Source of the DNA: an uncultured Collinsella sp.
GTDB lineage: Bacteria; Actinomycetota; Coriobacteriia; Coriobacteriales; Coriobacteriaceae
Reading direction: 5' to 3'
DNA length: 64,000 nt
Assembly (NCBI GenBank): GCA_900757615.1
Contig: CAAEON010000018.1
Coordinates: forward strand, 12,494-76,493
The notes below the pieces were generated by a model. It ran no database searches and was not told where the DNA came from. It was given only the letters and a program-made list of their open reading frames with translations. Position numbers and translations under genes: made by a program. Positions 23,930 to 32,406 of this stretch are shown one piece after another; the stretch's first letter is position 1, and each line of letters starts with the position of its first letter.

Positions 23930-25324
23930 ATGTGCAATGTTTCGCTCAACGGTACTCAACCGTCCGATGCGTCCCTGTGCGTCCTGCGCGCGTTTGAGGC
24001 GGCTGGTCTTGAGGCTTGGTACGTGGGCGGTTGGGTGCGCGACGCCTTGATGGGGTGCCCCAGCCACGATGTTGATATGTGCTGTAGCGGCCTGTGGCAG
24101 GAGTCTAAATCGGCGCTCGAGGCCGCCGGCATCGCGGTTGTGGAGTCCGGCATTAAATTTGGCGGAATCACGGCTATTTCCGATGGCGAGCGTATCGAGG
24201 TCACCACGTACCGTCTGGATGGCTTTTACACCGATGGTCGCCATCCCCAGAGTGTGGAGCGTGCCGCCTCGCTCGAGGACGATCTGGCGCGCCGCGACTT
24301 TACTGTCAACGCCATGGCCTGGCATCCCGAGCGCGGGCTTGTCGACCGCTATGACGGCCAGGGTGATCTGGAGCGCAAGCTGATTCGCGCTGTCGGCGAT
24401 CCCAAGCGCCGCTTTAACGAGGACGCCCTGCGCATGCTGCGTGCGGTACGCTTTGCCTGCCGCCTGGACTTTATGATTGAGCCCGAGACTAAGCGCGCGC
24501 TTGCCGAGTGTGCGCCGCTGCTCGATGCGGTGGCGCGTGAGCGTGTGGGTATTGAGCTCGAGGGCATTCTTTCGACCGGTCATGGGGGAGACGCGATGCT
24601 CCGCTACCCCGAGCTCATCTGCGCCGCCGTGCCCGAGCTTGCGCCCGCTCGCGGGTTTGATCAAAGCAGTGTCTATCATGCGTTTAACGTCTACGAGCAT
24701 ATCGCCCGCGTGCTGACGGTGGCAGGGGAGCTGGCGCTGTGCGACGGCGTCGCGCCCTCGTCGAGCCTTATGTGGGCGGCGTTTTTGCACGATGTGTCCA
24801 AGCCCGAGTGCTTTACGGTCGATCACGCCGGCAGCGGACACTTCTACGGTCATCCCGAGCTCGGCGCCAAGAAAGCGCGCGCCATTATGGATCGCCTGGC
24901 GCTCTCGCACGACCTGGTGCGCGACGTGTGCCTGCTCATCAAATATCACGACAAGCCACTGCGCCCCGAGCGCTCCTGCCTGCTCAATATGATGCGCGCG
25001 CTTTCGGGCGAGGGCGTCGACACGCCGCGTCTGATGGACGAGCTCATGGATCTTAAGCGTGCTGACACACTTGGCAAGGCCCCGTCGTGCTTCTATTACG
25101 TCGAGACGATTGAGGAGATGCGCGCGATGGCGCACGAGCTGCTGAAGGCGGGGGAGCCCTATACGCTCAAGATGCTCGCCATTAACGGCGGCGACCTGAT
25201 CCGCGCCGGTGTGAAGCCGGGGCCCGAGCTAGGCCAGCTACTCAACTCCGCCCTCGACGCCGTGATCGAAGATAACATTTCCAACGAGCGCGAAGCTCTT
25301 TTGGTCCATCTCAACTTGAATTAG
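23930..25324 (+). CDS. cca: CCA tRNA nucleotidyltransferase with HD domain
   Basis: Adds or repairs the 3'-CCA of tRNAs. The 464-residue product has the class II polymerase-beta head (WYVGGWVRDALMG, then HDVDM with the catalytic acidic pair), RRDFTVNAMAW, the DPKRRF-like template-binding segment and the neck (RMLRAVRFACRLDF). A C-terminal HD phosphohydrolase domain follows (FLHDVSKPE, then KYHDKPL). The start MCNVSLNG is preferred because AGGAGG lies just upstream; an earlier in-frame ATG is rejected. Two tRNA-Glu genes lie downstream. Confidence 0.94.
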   Translation: MCNVSLNGTQPSDASLCVLRAFEAAGLEAWYVGGWVRDALMGCPSHDVDMCCSGLWQESKSALEAAGIAVVESGIKFGGITAISDGERIEVTTYRLDGFYTDGRHPQSVERAASLEDDLARRDFTVNAMAWHPERGLVDRYDGQGDLERKLIRAVGDPKRRFNEDALRMLRAVRFACRLDFMIEPETKRALAECAPLLDAVARERVGIELEGILSTGHGGDAMLRYPELICAAVPELAPARGFDQSSVYHAFNVYEHIARVLTVAGELALCDGVAPSSSLMWAAFLHDVSKPECFTVDHAGSGHFYGHPELGAKKARAIMDRLALSHDLVRDVCLLIKYHDKPLRPERSCLLNMMRALSGEGVDTPRLMDELMDLKRADTLGKAPSCFYYVETIEEMRAMAHELLKAGEPYTLKMLAINGGDLIRAGVKPGPELGQLLNSALDAVIEDNISNEREALLVHLNLN

Positions 25325-25451
25325 CTATCCTGTTTACCTGCGTGTTCCATAACCTGCCGACAATTATTCGGCAATTTGGAATTTCTTCTTGCGCTGACGT
25401 TTTTTGTCCCGTAATATATTTCCTCGCAGCACGGCAGTGCAGATGTCATGT

Positions 25452-25528
25452 GGCCCGTTCGTCTAGCGGTTTAGGACGCCGCCCTCTCAAGGCGGAGATC
25501 ACCAGTTCGAATCTGGTACGGGCTACCA
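25452..25528 (+). tRNA. tRNA-Glu (CTC), copy 1
   Basis: A complete cloverleaf: acceptor GGCCCGT/ACGGGCT, anticodon stem CCGCC/GGCGG with loop CTCTCAA (anticodon CTC), T-arm ACCAGTTCGAATCTGGT, and an encoded CCA end. It decodes GAG, by far the preferred Glu codon here. Confidence 0.97.
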
Positions 25529-25550
25529 CTTCTTTTCTGCTGAGGCTTAT

Positions 25551-25627
25551 GGCCCGTTCGTCTAGCGGTTTAGGACGCCGCCCTCTCAAGGCGGAGATCA
25601 CCAGTTCGAATCTGGTACGGGCTACCA
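25551..25627 (+). tRNA. tRNA-Glu (CTC), copy 2
   Basis: Identical over all 77 bases to the preceding tRNA and 22 bases after it, a recent tandem duplication. It also has an encoded CCA. Confidence 0.97.
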
Positions 25628-25638
25628 CGCATCTGATA

Positions 25639-25670
25639 CCCGGACTTCCCATGGAAGGCCGGGTTTTTTA
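25639..25670 (+). terminator. Terminator of the tRNA-Glu pair
   Basis: CCCGGACTTCC / GGAAGGCCGGG with a CAT loop and one internal mismatch, then TTTTTT. Confidence 0.9.
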
Positions 25671-25777
25671 TTATCAAACAACCGTCTGCAATTCCCGTTT
25701 GAACAAGAGCTTTGCGTTCTGCTTATGGCCCTTACGGGTACAATTACCAAGATATTTTGACTGTTAGAAGGAGTCTC

Positions 25778-27085
25778 ATGACGGAGTCCTCTCAGCATAC
25801 GTCCAAGCCCCAGGTCGAGGTTGAGGCCTCGGGCGGCGATGACAATAAGAGTGCACGCCGCGGCGCCATCTTTATCGGCGTCGTGCTGGTGGGTTATATC
25901 GTCTATCTGGTGGTAACCGGGCAGATGGGGCAGTTTTGGGCCGCTATGTCGAGCGTCCAGGCGCCCTGGCTCGTTGCCGCGTGTCTATGCATGTTCATGT
26001 ATCTGTTCTTTGGCATTGTGGCCTATGCGATCGCCGTCTGGCTCGACCCCAATTCACCCGTCGGCATCCGCGACCTGATCTCGGTCGAGGCGAGTGGCAT
26101 CTTCTTTGGCAACCTCACGCCCATGATGATGGGCTCGACTCCCGCCCAGATCTACCGCCTGACCAAGGCGGGCCAAAATGTCGGCGAGGCCGGAGCCACG
26201 CAGTTCACACGCTTTATCGTGTACCAGTTTGGCCTCGTTGCCTGGGGTGCTATCCTACTGCTTGCTCGCTTGCCGTTTTTTGCCGAGCGCTATGGCGACA
26301 TGACGCTGCTGTGCGTCTTTAGCTTTGGTGGGCACTGCTGCATCTTGCTGGGCATCTTCGCCGTCGCGCTCATGCCTAAGACCGTCACGCGCGTTGCCCA
26401 TTGCATCATCAATTGGCTCGAGCGCATAGGTGTCTCGGCCACTAAGATTGAGGGATGGCGCACGTTTGTCGACGGCGAGATCTACTCCTTCTCCGAGAAG
26501 TTCAAGCTTTCGGCCGGACATTTTTCTTCCATGCTGCTCACCGTGTTTATCACCATGCTGCAGCTCGCGTTTTTCTATCTGGTTCCGTATTTCCTGATGC
26601 TTGCCTTTGGCCATCACGAGGTCGACTTTTTCTCGGTCATGGCCGCGAGCGCCTTTGTCCAGCTTCTGAGCTCTGCGGTTCCCTTGCCCGGTGGAACTGG
26701 TGGCGCTGAGGGCGGCTTTGCATTGTTCTTGGGTCATTTCTTTGGGTCGGCTTCGACCGCCGGCTATCTGCTGTGGCGCCTCATTACGTTTATTGCGCCG
26801 ACCATTTTGGCTGCGCCCCTGCTGGGACTTAAGAGCGCCCACAACGAGAGCATCCATGCGCGCTGGGATCGCGTGATGCGCAAACTCGGCCGCACGTCTC
26901 AGACGCCCTCTGCGCCCACTAAGCCGCACCCCACGAATGCGGTTACCGTTGATCCCAAGAAGCACGCTCAGAAGGCTTCTGGGATCGCTAAGCCGGCTCA
27001 TAAAGCCTATGTGCGCCAGACAGGCGACGGTATTCGCGTATCTCCGTCGGCACTCAATAAGAAGAAGCACCCTAAGTCGCAGTAG
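25778..27085 (+). CDS. Flippase-like / lysylphosphatidylglycerol synthase TM-region membrane protein (UPF0104)
   Basis: A 435-residue integral membrane protein. It has eight or so hydrophobic segments between about residues 28 and 350 and two family signatures: MGSTPAQIYRLTKAGQ near residue 120 and the C-terminal PLPGGTGGAEGGFALF. Proteins of this group resemble the membrane half of MprF and glycan or lipid flippases; the substrate is unknown. The N-terminus (about 25 residues) and the C-terminus (about 75) are polar and probably disordered. The start follows AGAAGGAG. It precedes a TetR gene on the same strand, but co-regulation is not shown. Confidence 0.88.
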   Translation: MTESSQHTSKPQVEVEASGGDDNKSARRGAIFIGVVLVGYIVYLVVTGQMGQFWAAMSSVQAPWLVAACLCMFMYLFFGIVAYAIAVWLDPNSPVGIRDLISVEASGIFFGNLTPMMMGSTPAQIYRLTKAGQNVGEAGATQFTRFIVYQFGLVAWGAILLLARLPFFAERYGDMTLLCVFSFGGHCCILLGIFAVALMPKTVTRVAHCIINWLERIGVSATKIEGWRTFVDGEIYSFSEKFKLSAGHFSSMLLTVFITMLQLAFFYLVPYFLMLAFGHHEVDFFSVMAASAFVQLLSSAVPLPGGTGGAEGGFALFLGHFFGSASTAGYLLWRLITFIAPTILAAPLLGLKSAHNESIHARWDRVMRKLGRTSQTPSAPTKPHPTNAVTVDPKKHAQKASGIAKPAHKAYVRQTGDGIRVSPSALNKKKHPKSQ

Positions 27086-27134
27086 GGCAGTCGTGCGTTC
27101 TTCATGATGCGGGGCATATTTGTGCTGTATGGGG

Positions 27135-27158
27135 GATAATCCTCTTACGTAGATTATC
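27135..27158. promoter_or_regulatory. Inverted repeat upstream of the TetR gene, possible autoregulatory operator
   Basis: GATAATC and GATTATC are perfect inverted half-sites 10 bases apart, about 45 bases before the TetR start. The left half overlaps a -10-like GATAAT. Confidence 0.4.
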
Positions 27159-27201
27159 TCTCATCTGTTGATGAATGCCCGTATATCGAAGGGACACGCC
27201 C

Positions 27202-27813
27202 ATGGCCACCAGCAAACCGCGTATTGATCGCCGCATCGTTCGCAGCCGCAATGCCATCCTTTCCGCTTTCGAGCGCCTGCTCATGGAAAAGCCGCTGGCA
27301 GACATTACGGTGAGTGCCATCGCGCGCGAGGCCAATGTCGACCGCAAGACCTTTTACGTTCACTTTGGTACGGTTGACGGCCTGCTCGATGCCATTGCCG
27401 TCGATGTGGTGGAGATGATTGTCGACTCGGTCGAGAAAACGCTTGCTTCAATGGACGGTGACACCAACGAGCGCGCCCTGGGCGCGGCGGCGACCTTCTT
27501 TAAAACCGTTAACGAGGCACTGTGCAACAACTTGGTGCTCAATCGTCAGCTGATCGAGAACATTCCGCTTGATGATTTTATGGCTCGTCTTCGTGCGCCG
27601 CTCGAGCACGAGATTGCCGAGCGCGATTTGCTGCCCCAAGGTCTCAAGGACGAGATGTTCGATTACTATCTTGCGTTTTTGCTGTCCGGTATCATCGGCA
27701 TCTATCGCACATGGGCACTGTCTGACGGCTCGGTTCCTATCGTGCGCGTCTCTGAGGTCGCCAACGACCTGACTCTCAATGGCCTGTCGAGTCTGGAATC
27801 TCGCTTGGATTAG
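27202..27813 (+). CDS. TetR-family transcriptional regulator
   Basis: A 203-residue regulator with an N-terminal TetR helix-turn-helix (AILSAFERLLMEKPLADITV, then SAIAREANVDRKTFYVHFG) and a C-terminal helical ligand domain of the DhaS/TetR_C_7 type (FYDYYLAF-like segment MFDYYLAFLLSGIIGIYRTW). Ligand and targets cannot be read from the sequence. The start MATSKPRID follows GAAGGGAC. It is the last core-type gene before the cobalamin island; an IS3 transposase relic begins three bases after its stop. Confidence 0.92.
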   Translation: MATSKPRIDRRIVRSRNAILSAFERLLMEKPLADITVSAIAREANVDRKTFYVHFGTVDGLLDAIAVDVVEMIVDSVEKTLASMDGDTNERALGAAATFFKTVNEALCNNLVLNRQLIENIPLDDFMARLRAPLEHEIAERDLLPQGLKDEMFDYYLAFLLSGIIGIYRTWALSDGSVPIVRVSEVANDLTLNGLSSLESRLD

Positions 27814-27815
27814 GT

Positions 27816-27893
27816 CTAGTTGGGCTCGTCGGCGTGGAAATTCCTGTTCACGAGGTTCTCTGGCGCCTTGGAGACCTCGCCGGCGTAGGAGCT
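27816..27893 (-). pseudogene. IS3-family transposase (OrfB) remnant at the left edge of the cobalamin island
   Basis: Read on the minus strand, 25 codons between two stops encode a peptide beginning SSYAGEVSKAPENL and ending NRNFHADEPN. This matches the conserved segment just before the integrase core of IS3/IS150-type OrfB (typically ...RDFHAxxPNxxWxTDIT). The frame stops right after PN, where the catalytic core should begin. Only this scrap remains. Confidence 0.6.
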
Positions 27894-27925
27894 TTAGCCT
27901 GAGGATCCTTAAATGAAAGTCCAGT

Positions 27926-29107
27926 TTATCCTTCCCACTCCAATTGGGAATCCTCCGATGCGCCTTCGCACGCTCGCATGACCTCGATACCATGCGAGTG
28001 TGCGAACTCGACGAGCTCTGCGTTGCGGGCGTTTATGGTGCCGAAGGCGGCGGGGCACACAATAAGGCGCGCGCAGTGGACGAGGAGCTCTTTGGCGCGG
28101 GCTATGGTTTTATCCCCGATCGGCTCGAAGGCGCGCTCGGCCACGCATTCCGTCGCCAGGTCGCGCGCGAGCTCGCAGTCGATGTCCCCTTCGTGCAGAA
28201 CGCCCGCGTAGAACGCCTTGCCCTGCCGAATGAGCTGGCGAAACACAGCCGACCCCGTACCTGCGCCGGCGATGACGAACGTGTGCGCATCGCCGTGTGG
28301 GCGCCCAATTTCCACGCTGCCGAAGCGCTCGTTGAAGGTGCCATGTTGAAGGCCGTAGAGCTCGCCAATTGTCTCGCGCGTGAATATGTCCTCGGGTGCG
28401 CCGGCGCGGAAGACCCGGCCGCCCTTCACGCAAATCACCTTGTCGGCGCTTTTCTGCGCGAGCTCGAGTTCGTGGATGGACATGATGACGGCCACATTCC
28501 GCGATTTCGCAAGGTGGCGAAGTATTCGCAGCAGGTCGATCTGGTAGCGGATATCGAGATACGACGTGGGCTCGTCGAGAACGAGCACACGCGGATCCTG
28601 CGCGATGGCGCGTGCGAGCATGACGCGCTGGCGTTGCCCGTCGCTTATCTGCATGAAGTCGCGCTCGGCGAGTTCTTCCACATGTGCGGTTTTCATGGCC
28701 TCGTCGACCCGACTATGGTCGTCGGGCGAGAGTGTGCCCATTCGCCCGGTGTAGGGATGCCTTCCCGTCTCTACGATATCGCGGCAGGTGAGGAGCTCGG
28801 TCCGGGGGCGATCCGTCAGCATAACGGCAAGGTTCCTTGCGAACTCCGCCGTCTTCCATCGGGAAATCTCCCGCCCGTCGAGCTCGACCGCGCCGGCAAG
28901 CGGTGCTAAATGGCGTGTGATGGTTTTCAAGATGGTCGACTTGCCCGAGCCGTTCGGCCCGATGAGCGCCACGACGTCGCCCGCGCGAACCTCCAGATCG
29001 ACGCCTTTGACTACAACCTTCTTGTCGTAGCCCGCCGACAGGTTGCTTATGCGGAAAAGCGGAGCTCCGTCAGCCTGCGTTTTGGGCCGCGGCATGAATT
29101 CCCCCAT
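27926..29107 (-). CDS. btuD: ABC transporter ATPase of a corrinoid/iron-chelate importer with extra C-terminal domain
   Basis: Powers the BtuC-type permease encoded just upstream. In the 393-residue product, residues 15-255 form a FecE/BtuD ATPase: Walker A LIGPNGSGKST, signature ISDGQRQRVMLARAIAQ, Walker B VLVLDEPTSYLD, and the switch His in IMSIHELELA. Residues from about 262 form a second domain (FVIAGAGTGSAVFRQLIRQG, FYAGVLHEGDIDCE, FEPIGDKTIARAKELL). Similar extensions occur in archaeal and some anaerobe BtuD proteins. ATG at 29107 abuts the permease stop; ATG 29095 is also possible. Corrinoid is the most likely substrate from context. Confidence 0.88.
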   Translation of the reverse strand: MGEFMPRPKTQADGAPLFRISNLSAGYDKKVVVKGVDLEVRAGDVVALIGPNGSGKSTILKTITRHLAPLAGAVELDGREISRWKTAEFARNLAVMLTDRPRTELLTCRDIVETGRHPYTGRMGTLSPDDHSRVDEAMKTAHVEELAERDFMQISDGQRQRVMLARAIAQDPRVLVLDEPTSYLDIRYQIDLLRILRHLAKSRNVAVIMSIHELELAQKSADKVICVKGGRVFRAGAPEDIFTRETIGELYGLQHGTFNERFGSVEIGRPHGDAHTFVIAGAGTGSAVFRQLIRQGKAFYAGVLHEGDIDCELARDLATECVAERAFEPIGDKTIARAKELLVHCARLIVCPAAFGTINARNAELVEFAHSHGIEVMRACEGASEDSQLEWEG

Positions 29108-30148
29108 CTACCTCACCCGCTTCTTCAACATGAGCGCGATAACCACCGGCGCGCCGAAGATGGCGGTGACAGCGCTGATGGAAAGCTCGACGGGAGAGAA
29201 CAGCGTGCGCGCGATCAAATCGCAGCCCGCGCAGAAGATGGCGCCTCCCAAGAAGCACGCAGGAATCACGCGGATGGGCTTCGACGACTTCAGCGCCGAC
29301 TTCACGAGATGCGGAACCGCGATGCCTACGAACGACACCGGACCAGCGAACGCGGTCACGCAGGCGGAGAGCATGCTCGCTAGAAGGACGAGCACCACGC
29401 GGAAGCGTGCGACGTTCACGCCGACGCTTTTCGCGTAGGCCTCTCCCAGCTGGAAGGCGGAAAGGGGCTTCGATATCGCGAATACGCATGCGCTCACGGT
29501 GATCACCACGACCGCGATGACCGCGACGTCGTCCCAGCTCGAACCCGAGAAGCTACCCAAAGACCAGTTGTGCAGGTTCACGATGGACTGGTCGTCGGCG
29601 AAGGCGATGAGGAAGTTCGTCGCCGCCGAGCAGATGTATCCCACCATGACCCCCGCCACGATGAGCATGGCCATGGAACTTATGCGCCGTGCGATGAGGA
29701 GCACGAAGCCGATGGTGATAAGCGAGCCCAGAAACGCTGCGGCCACCATGGCCGGCGAGGACATGGCCTGGTTCGCGCCTAGAAGTACGATCATCGTAAG
29801 CGCGACGATGAACTTTGCGCCCGAGGAGACGCCCAAGATGAACGGGTCGGCGATGGGGTTGTTGAAAAAAGTCTGCAGCAGGAACCCGGAGAGCGAAAGT
29901 GCCCCGCCGAGAAGCACGGCTGAAAGCACGCGCGGAAGGCGAATCTCCCAGATGACCTGGCTTTCCATGGAATTGGCCGCGCCGCCTGAAAGGATGCCGG
30001 GGATGTGGTCTGCGGGCACGAGCACGCTCCCGATGCACAGGTTGGCCCCGACGAGCACGATGAGGGCAACAGCGAGCAGCGCCGTCACGATGCGACACCG
30101 CGCAGCGCGCCCCGATTCGTCGTATGCCATGGAAAGCCGGCTTCTCAT
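29108..30148 (-). CDS. btuC: FecCD/BtuC-family ABC transporter permease
   Basis: A 346-residue membrane protein with about ten helices, forming the import channel as a homodimer. Hallmarks are LLGGALSLSGFLLQTFFNNP and the following IADPFILGVSSGA, the FSGSSWDDVA segment, and GPVSFVGIAVPHLVK near the coupling helices. It lies between the substrate-binding lipoprotein gene (4-base gap) and the ATPase gene (adjacent). The family carries vitamin B12, haem or ferric siderophores; the cobalamin riboswitch and neighbours favour a corrinoid or cobalt-linked ligand. The start could be ATG 30148 or ATG 30130. Confidence 0.92.
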   Translation of the reverse strand: MRSRLSMAYDESGRAARCRIVTALLAVALIVLVGANLCIGSVLVPADHIPGILSGGAANSMESQVIWEIRLPRVLSAVLLGGALSLSGFLLQTFFNNPIADPFILGVSSGAKFIVALTMIVLLGANQAMSSPAMVAAAFLGSLITIGFVLLIARRISSMAMLIVAGVMVGYICSAATNFLIAFADDQSIVNLHNWSLGSFSGSSWDDVAVIAVVVITVSACVFAISKPLSAFQLGEAYAKSVGVNVARFRVVLVLLASMLSACVTAFAGPVSFVGIAVPHLVKSALKSSKPIRVIPACFLGGAIFCAGCDLIARTLFSPVELSISAVTAIFGAPVVIALMLKKRVR

Positions 30149-30152
30149 GGTG

Positions 30153-31724
30153 CTAGCCGAGCTTCCTCAGATAATGGAAGTCGCTCGCGTCATCGCCGGT
30201 GAACGCCCCGTGCAGCTCGTCGATAATGTCGGCGGTAGAAGTCATCTGCTGGTACATGTCGGCGCTTGTGACCCAGACGTTGCCGCTCTTCACGGCTTTG
30301 AACTGCGACAATAGCGCGTTTTTGCCTACGAAGTCGTTCAAGGTGGCAACCGATTCGTCGATGGTGCCGTTGTAGACGATGATGTCGGCATCCTTCGCCG
30401 TCGCATAGAAGCGCTCCATTTCGAGCGTTACTGACGAACCTGACGTCGACGCCGTCTGTGCGTCATCGAGCGCGTAGCTGCCGCCTGCGAGCTCGATCAT
30501 CTGCGCTACGTAGTCGCCCCTCCGCCGCGTGACGGCGGCCCCGTTCGAGTTAATGTAGAAATACGCCACGGTTTTACCTGACGACGCGAGCCCCGACGTT
30601 TGCTCGACGCGGGCCTTCTGCTCGTTGAACAGGTGCGCGGCCTCGTCTTCCTTGTCGAACAGGACGCCGAAAAGCTTAATCCACTCGACGCGCCCGAGTG
30701 CTTCGGGCTCGCTCGACGACTGTTCGGTGAGCACGACGAGCCCGAGCTTCTGCAGCTTTTCCTTCACATCGGGCGTGTGGTTGATCATGGTGTTTTCGAT
30801 GGCGAGCGTGCAGCCCGAGGCCGATATTCGCTCGTAGTCGGGCGCGCTGTACTTGCCGCCGTAGGCGATCGCCCCACTTTCGAGCGCGCTTTTGAAGCCT
30901 GCGACCGAGCAATCGTCGGCCTTCGTGCCCGACATTAAGATATTGTCGTTCGCATCGAGCGCGTCGACTAGGCACATCGTTGCCGACGACACGAGGTACA
31001 CCTTGTCGGCGGGGCGCCTTATGACCGCGATGTCGGAGCTCAACCCGTCAGGTACCTTCGCATCTTGCGGCACCACGAGGAAGCGCTCCCCGTTCGAAAC
31101 GCAGATAAGCCGCAAGCCGCCTTCGAACTCGTCGACAGTGAAGTGCTTGGCGTATTCAAGCTGAAGCGCCCCCGTCGGCTCCCAGCCGCAGCCCAAATCG
31201 GCGTTGTGGAAGTCGGCCGCGGCGCTTGAAGCCGTTACCGCAGGGGAGCCGCCGCTTGCATCGTCGCCCGATTTCTCCTTCATGGTGGATGAGTCGAAGT
31301 AGAGCGTGTAGTCGATGGTGTGCGGCGTCGACATGGCGACGGTCTCGGCCGACACGGCGATGTCCTCGTCGAGTGTGACGGGTATCTCGAACGTGGAGTT
31401 GCCGCCGTCGTTTACGGGCGCGTAGTCCACGCCGTCGGCGGTCATCTTGTCGTAGTTCGAACTCGACCAGGTGATGGTCGCGGTGTAGGTGTCGCCATCC
31501 TTCACAATTGTGGTTGGTGAGGCGATGCTTGCGCGCCCTGACCCGCCGGAAAGCGAGACGCTCACAGTGTATTCCTGAGAGCCCGTCGTGACACCGGTCG
31601 CGTTTGGGCTAGCACTGCACCCCGCGAAGGGAAGCGCGAGCAGGGCGACGAGAACGCAGGCGATTACGCGCGCCGCGATGCTGCGGCGCTTCCTGTTTTC
31701 CCCCTTGGGAAGAATCGACCGCAT
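30153..31724 (-). CDS. Two-domain ABC substrate-binding lipoprotein (BtuF/FepB-like with extra N-terminal domain)
   Basis: Captures ligand outside the membrane for the adjacent BtuC/BtuD pair. The 523-residue product has a lipoprotein signal (basic start, hydrophobic stretch, lipobox PFAGC, Cys36). Residues about 48-165 are an all-beta domain (YTVSVSLSGGSGRASI, STFEIPVTLDEDI, MSTPHTIDYTLYFDSS). The rest is a class III periplasmic-binding fold (TLAIENTMINHTPDVKEKLQ, LVVLTEQSSSEPEALGRVEW, KTVAYFYINSNG). The N-terminal domain resembles the lipoprotein encoded next door and is absent from ordinary BtuF. Ligand identity is not shown by the sequence. Confidence 0.87.
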   Translation of the reverse strand: MRSILPKGENRKRRSIAARVIACVLVALLALPFAGCSASPNATGVTTGSQEYTVSVSLSGGSGRASIASPTTIVKDGDTYTATITWSSSNYDKMTADGVDYAPVNDGGNSTFEIPVTLDEDIAVSAETVAMSTPHTIDYTLYFDSSTMKEKSGDDASGGSPAVTASSAAADFHNADLGCGWEPTGALQLEYAKHFTVDEFEGGLRLICVSNGERFLVVPQDAKVPDGLSSDIAVIRRPADKVYLVSSATMCLVDALDANDNILMSGTKADDCSVAGFKSALESGAIAYGGKYSAPDYERISASGCTLAIENTMINHTPDVKEKLQKLGLVVLTEQSSSEPEALGRVEWIKLFGVLFDKEDEAAHLFNEQKARVEQTSGLASSGKTVAYFYINSNGAAVTRRRGDYVAQMIELAGGSYALDDAQTASTSGSSVTLEMERFYATAKDADIIVYNGTIDESVATLNDFVGKNALLSQFKAVKSGNVWVTSADMYQQMTSTADIIDELHGAFTGDDASDFHYLRKLG

Positions 31725-31728
31725 GGCG

Positions 31729-32262
31729 TTACTTCAGTGCGTCGGCGCGCAGATCGACGCCGGCGGATTCGAATACGAGCGTGCGGTCGTACCACCGCTC
31801 CCTTTTAATGCTCCACGCGGCGCAGGCGGTGTCCTCGTCGAGCGCTTCAACGGGCACGTCGTAGGTGTACTTGCCTTCCGCGTTTTCCACATAGGGGATG
31901 AAGTCGGCCTCGCTCGCGGCGGCAGCCTCGTCGCCCGTGCCCATGAAGAGCTTGCCGTAGCCCGTGCCGGAAAGTGTCATCACGCAGTGCATGGAGCCGT
32001 TTTCCACGATGAGCTGGGCGTCCACAATCCTGAACATGTTCGAGCTGGAATCTACGGTGATTGGATAGGTGCCGTCAGCCACCTTGTCGGCGGTAATGGG
32101 GGCAGCGCTTGCGCCCTCGGGCGCATCGGCCGCCTGTTCGGTCTTTTCCTGGGAATCGGCATCGCTTGCCTTTGCGCTGTCGAATGAATTTCCGCTGCAG
32201 CCGGCGAGCGAGAACGCGAAAAGCGCCGCCGACAGGGCGAAGACGAGGGTTTTCTTCAACAT
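31729..32262 (-). CDS. Small lipoprotein sharing the N-terminal domain of the substrate-binding protein
   Basis: A 177-residue exported lipoprotein with signal MLKKTLVFALSAALFAFSLA and lipobox LAGC. A short acidic linker is followed by a single domain of about 115 residues: DGTYPITVDSSSNMFRIVDA, MTLSGTGYGKLFMG, YTYDVPVEALDEDTACAAWS, RTLVFESAGVDL. Its strand order matches residues 48-165 of the downstream substrate-binding protein, so the two probably bind the same or related ligands, in the manner of NEAT-like relay proteins. No enzyme motif is visible. The start follows AAAGGA with 8-base spacing; a longer frame upstream is rejected. Confidence 0.8.
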   Translation of the reverse strand: MLKKTLVFALSAALFAFSLAGCSGNSFDSAKASDADSQEKTEQAADAPEGASAAPITADKVADGTYPITVDSSSNMFRIVDAQLIVENGSMHCVMTLSGTGYGKLFMGTGDEAAAASEADFIPYVENAEGKYTYDVPVEALDEDTACAAWSIKRERWYDRTLVFESAGVDLRADALK

Positions 32263-32325
32263 GGAGGGGTTCCTTTCAATCGCTTCGACCGCCCGCGCCG
32301 TGCGGTGGGCGGGCGGGATGCGAAT

Positions 32326-32370
32326 GCAACGGGCATGCGCCGTCGGTCGGGGAAGGCGCATGCCCGTTGC
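32326..32370. other. Perfect hairpin between cbiK and the small lipoprotein gene
   Basis: GCAACGGGCATGCGCC and its exact complement form a 16-bp stem around 13 bases. On the transcribed minus strand no T-run follows, so it is more likely an mRNA-stabilising or attenuating structure that separates cbiK from the transporter genes than a full terminator. Confidence 0.7.
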
Positions 32371-32406
32371 ACGGGGACGCGACCGGCGCCCCCGTGCGCG
32401 GCGAGT

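Noticed and set aside
25452..25627. Two identical 77-base repeats that could suggest a CRISPR-like array
   Set aside because: Both fold as complete tRNA-Glu genes; there are only two units and no spacers or cas genes.
27944..28909. A 321-codon plus-strand frame opposite the BtuD-type ATPase gene
   Set aside because: The opposite strand encodes a full ABC ATPase with all motifs; the plus-strand product resembles nothing and reflects codon bias.
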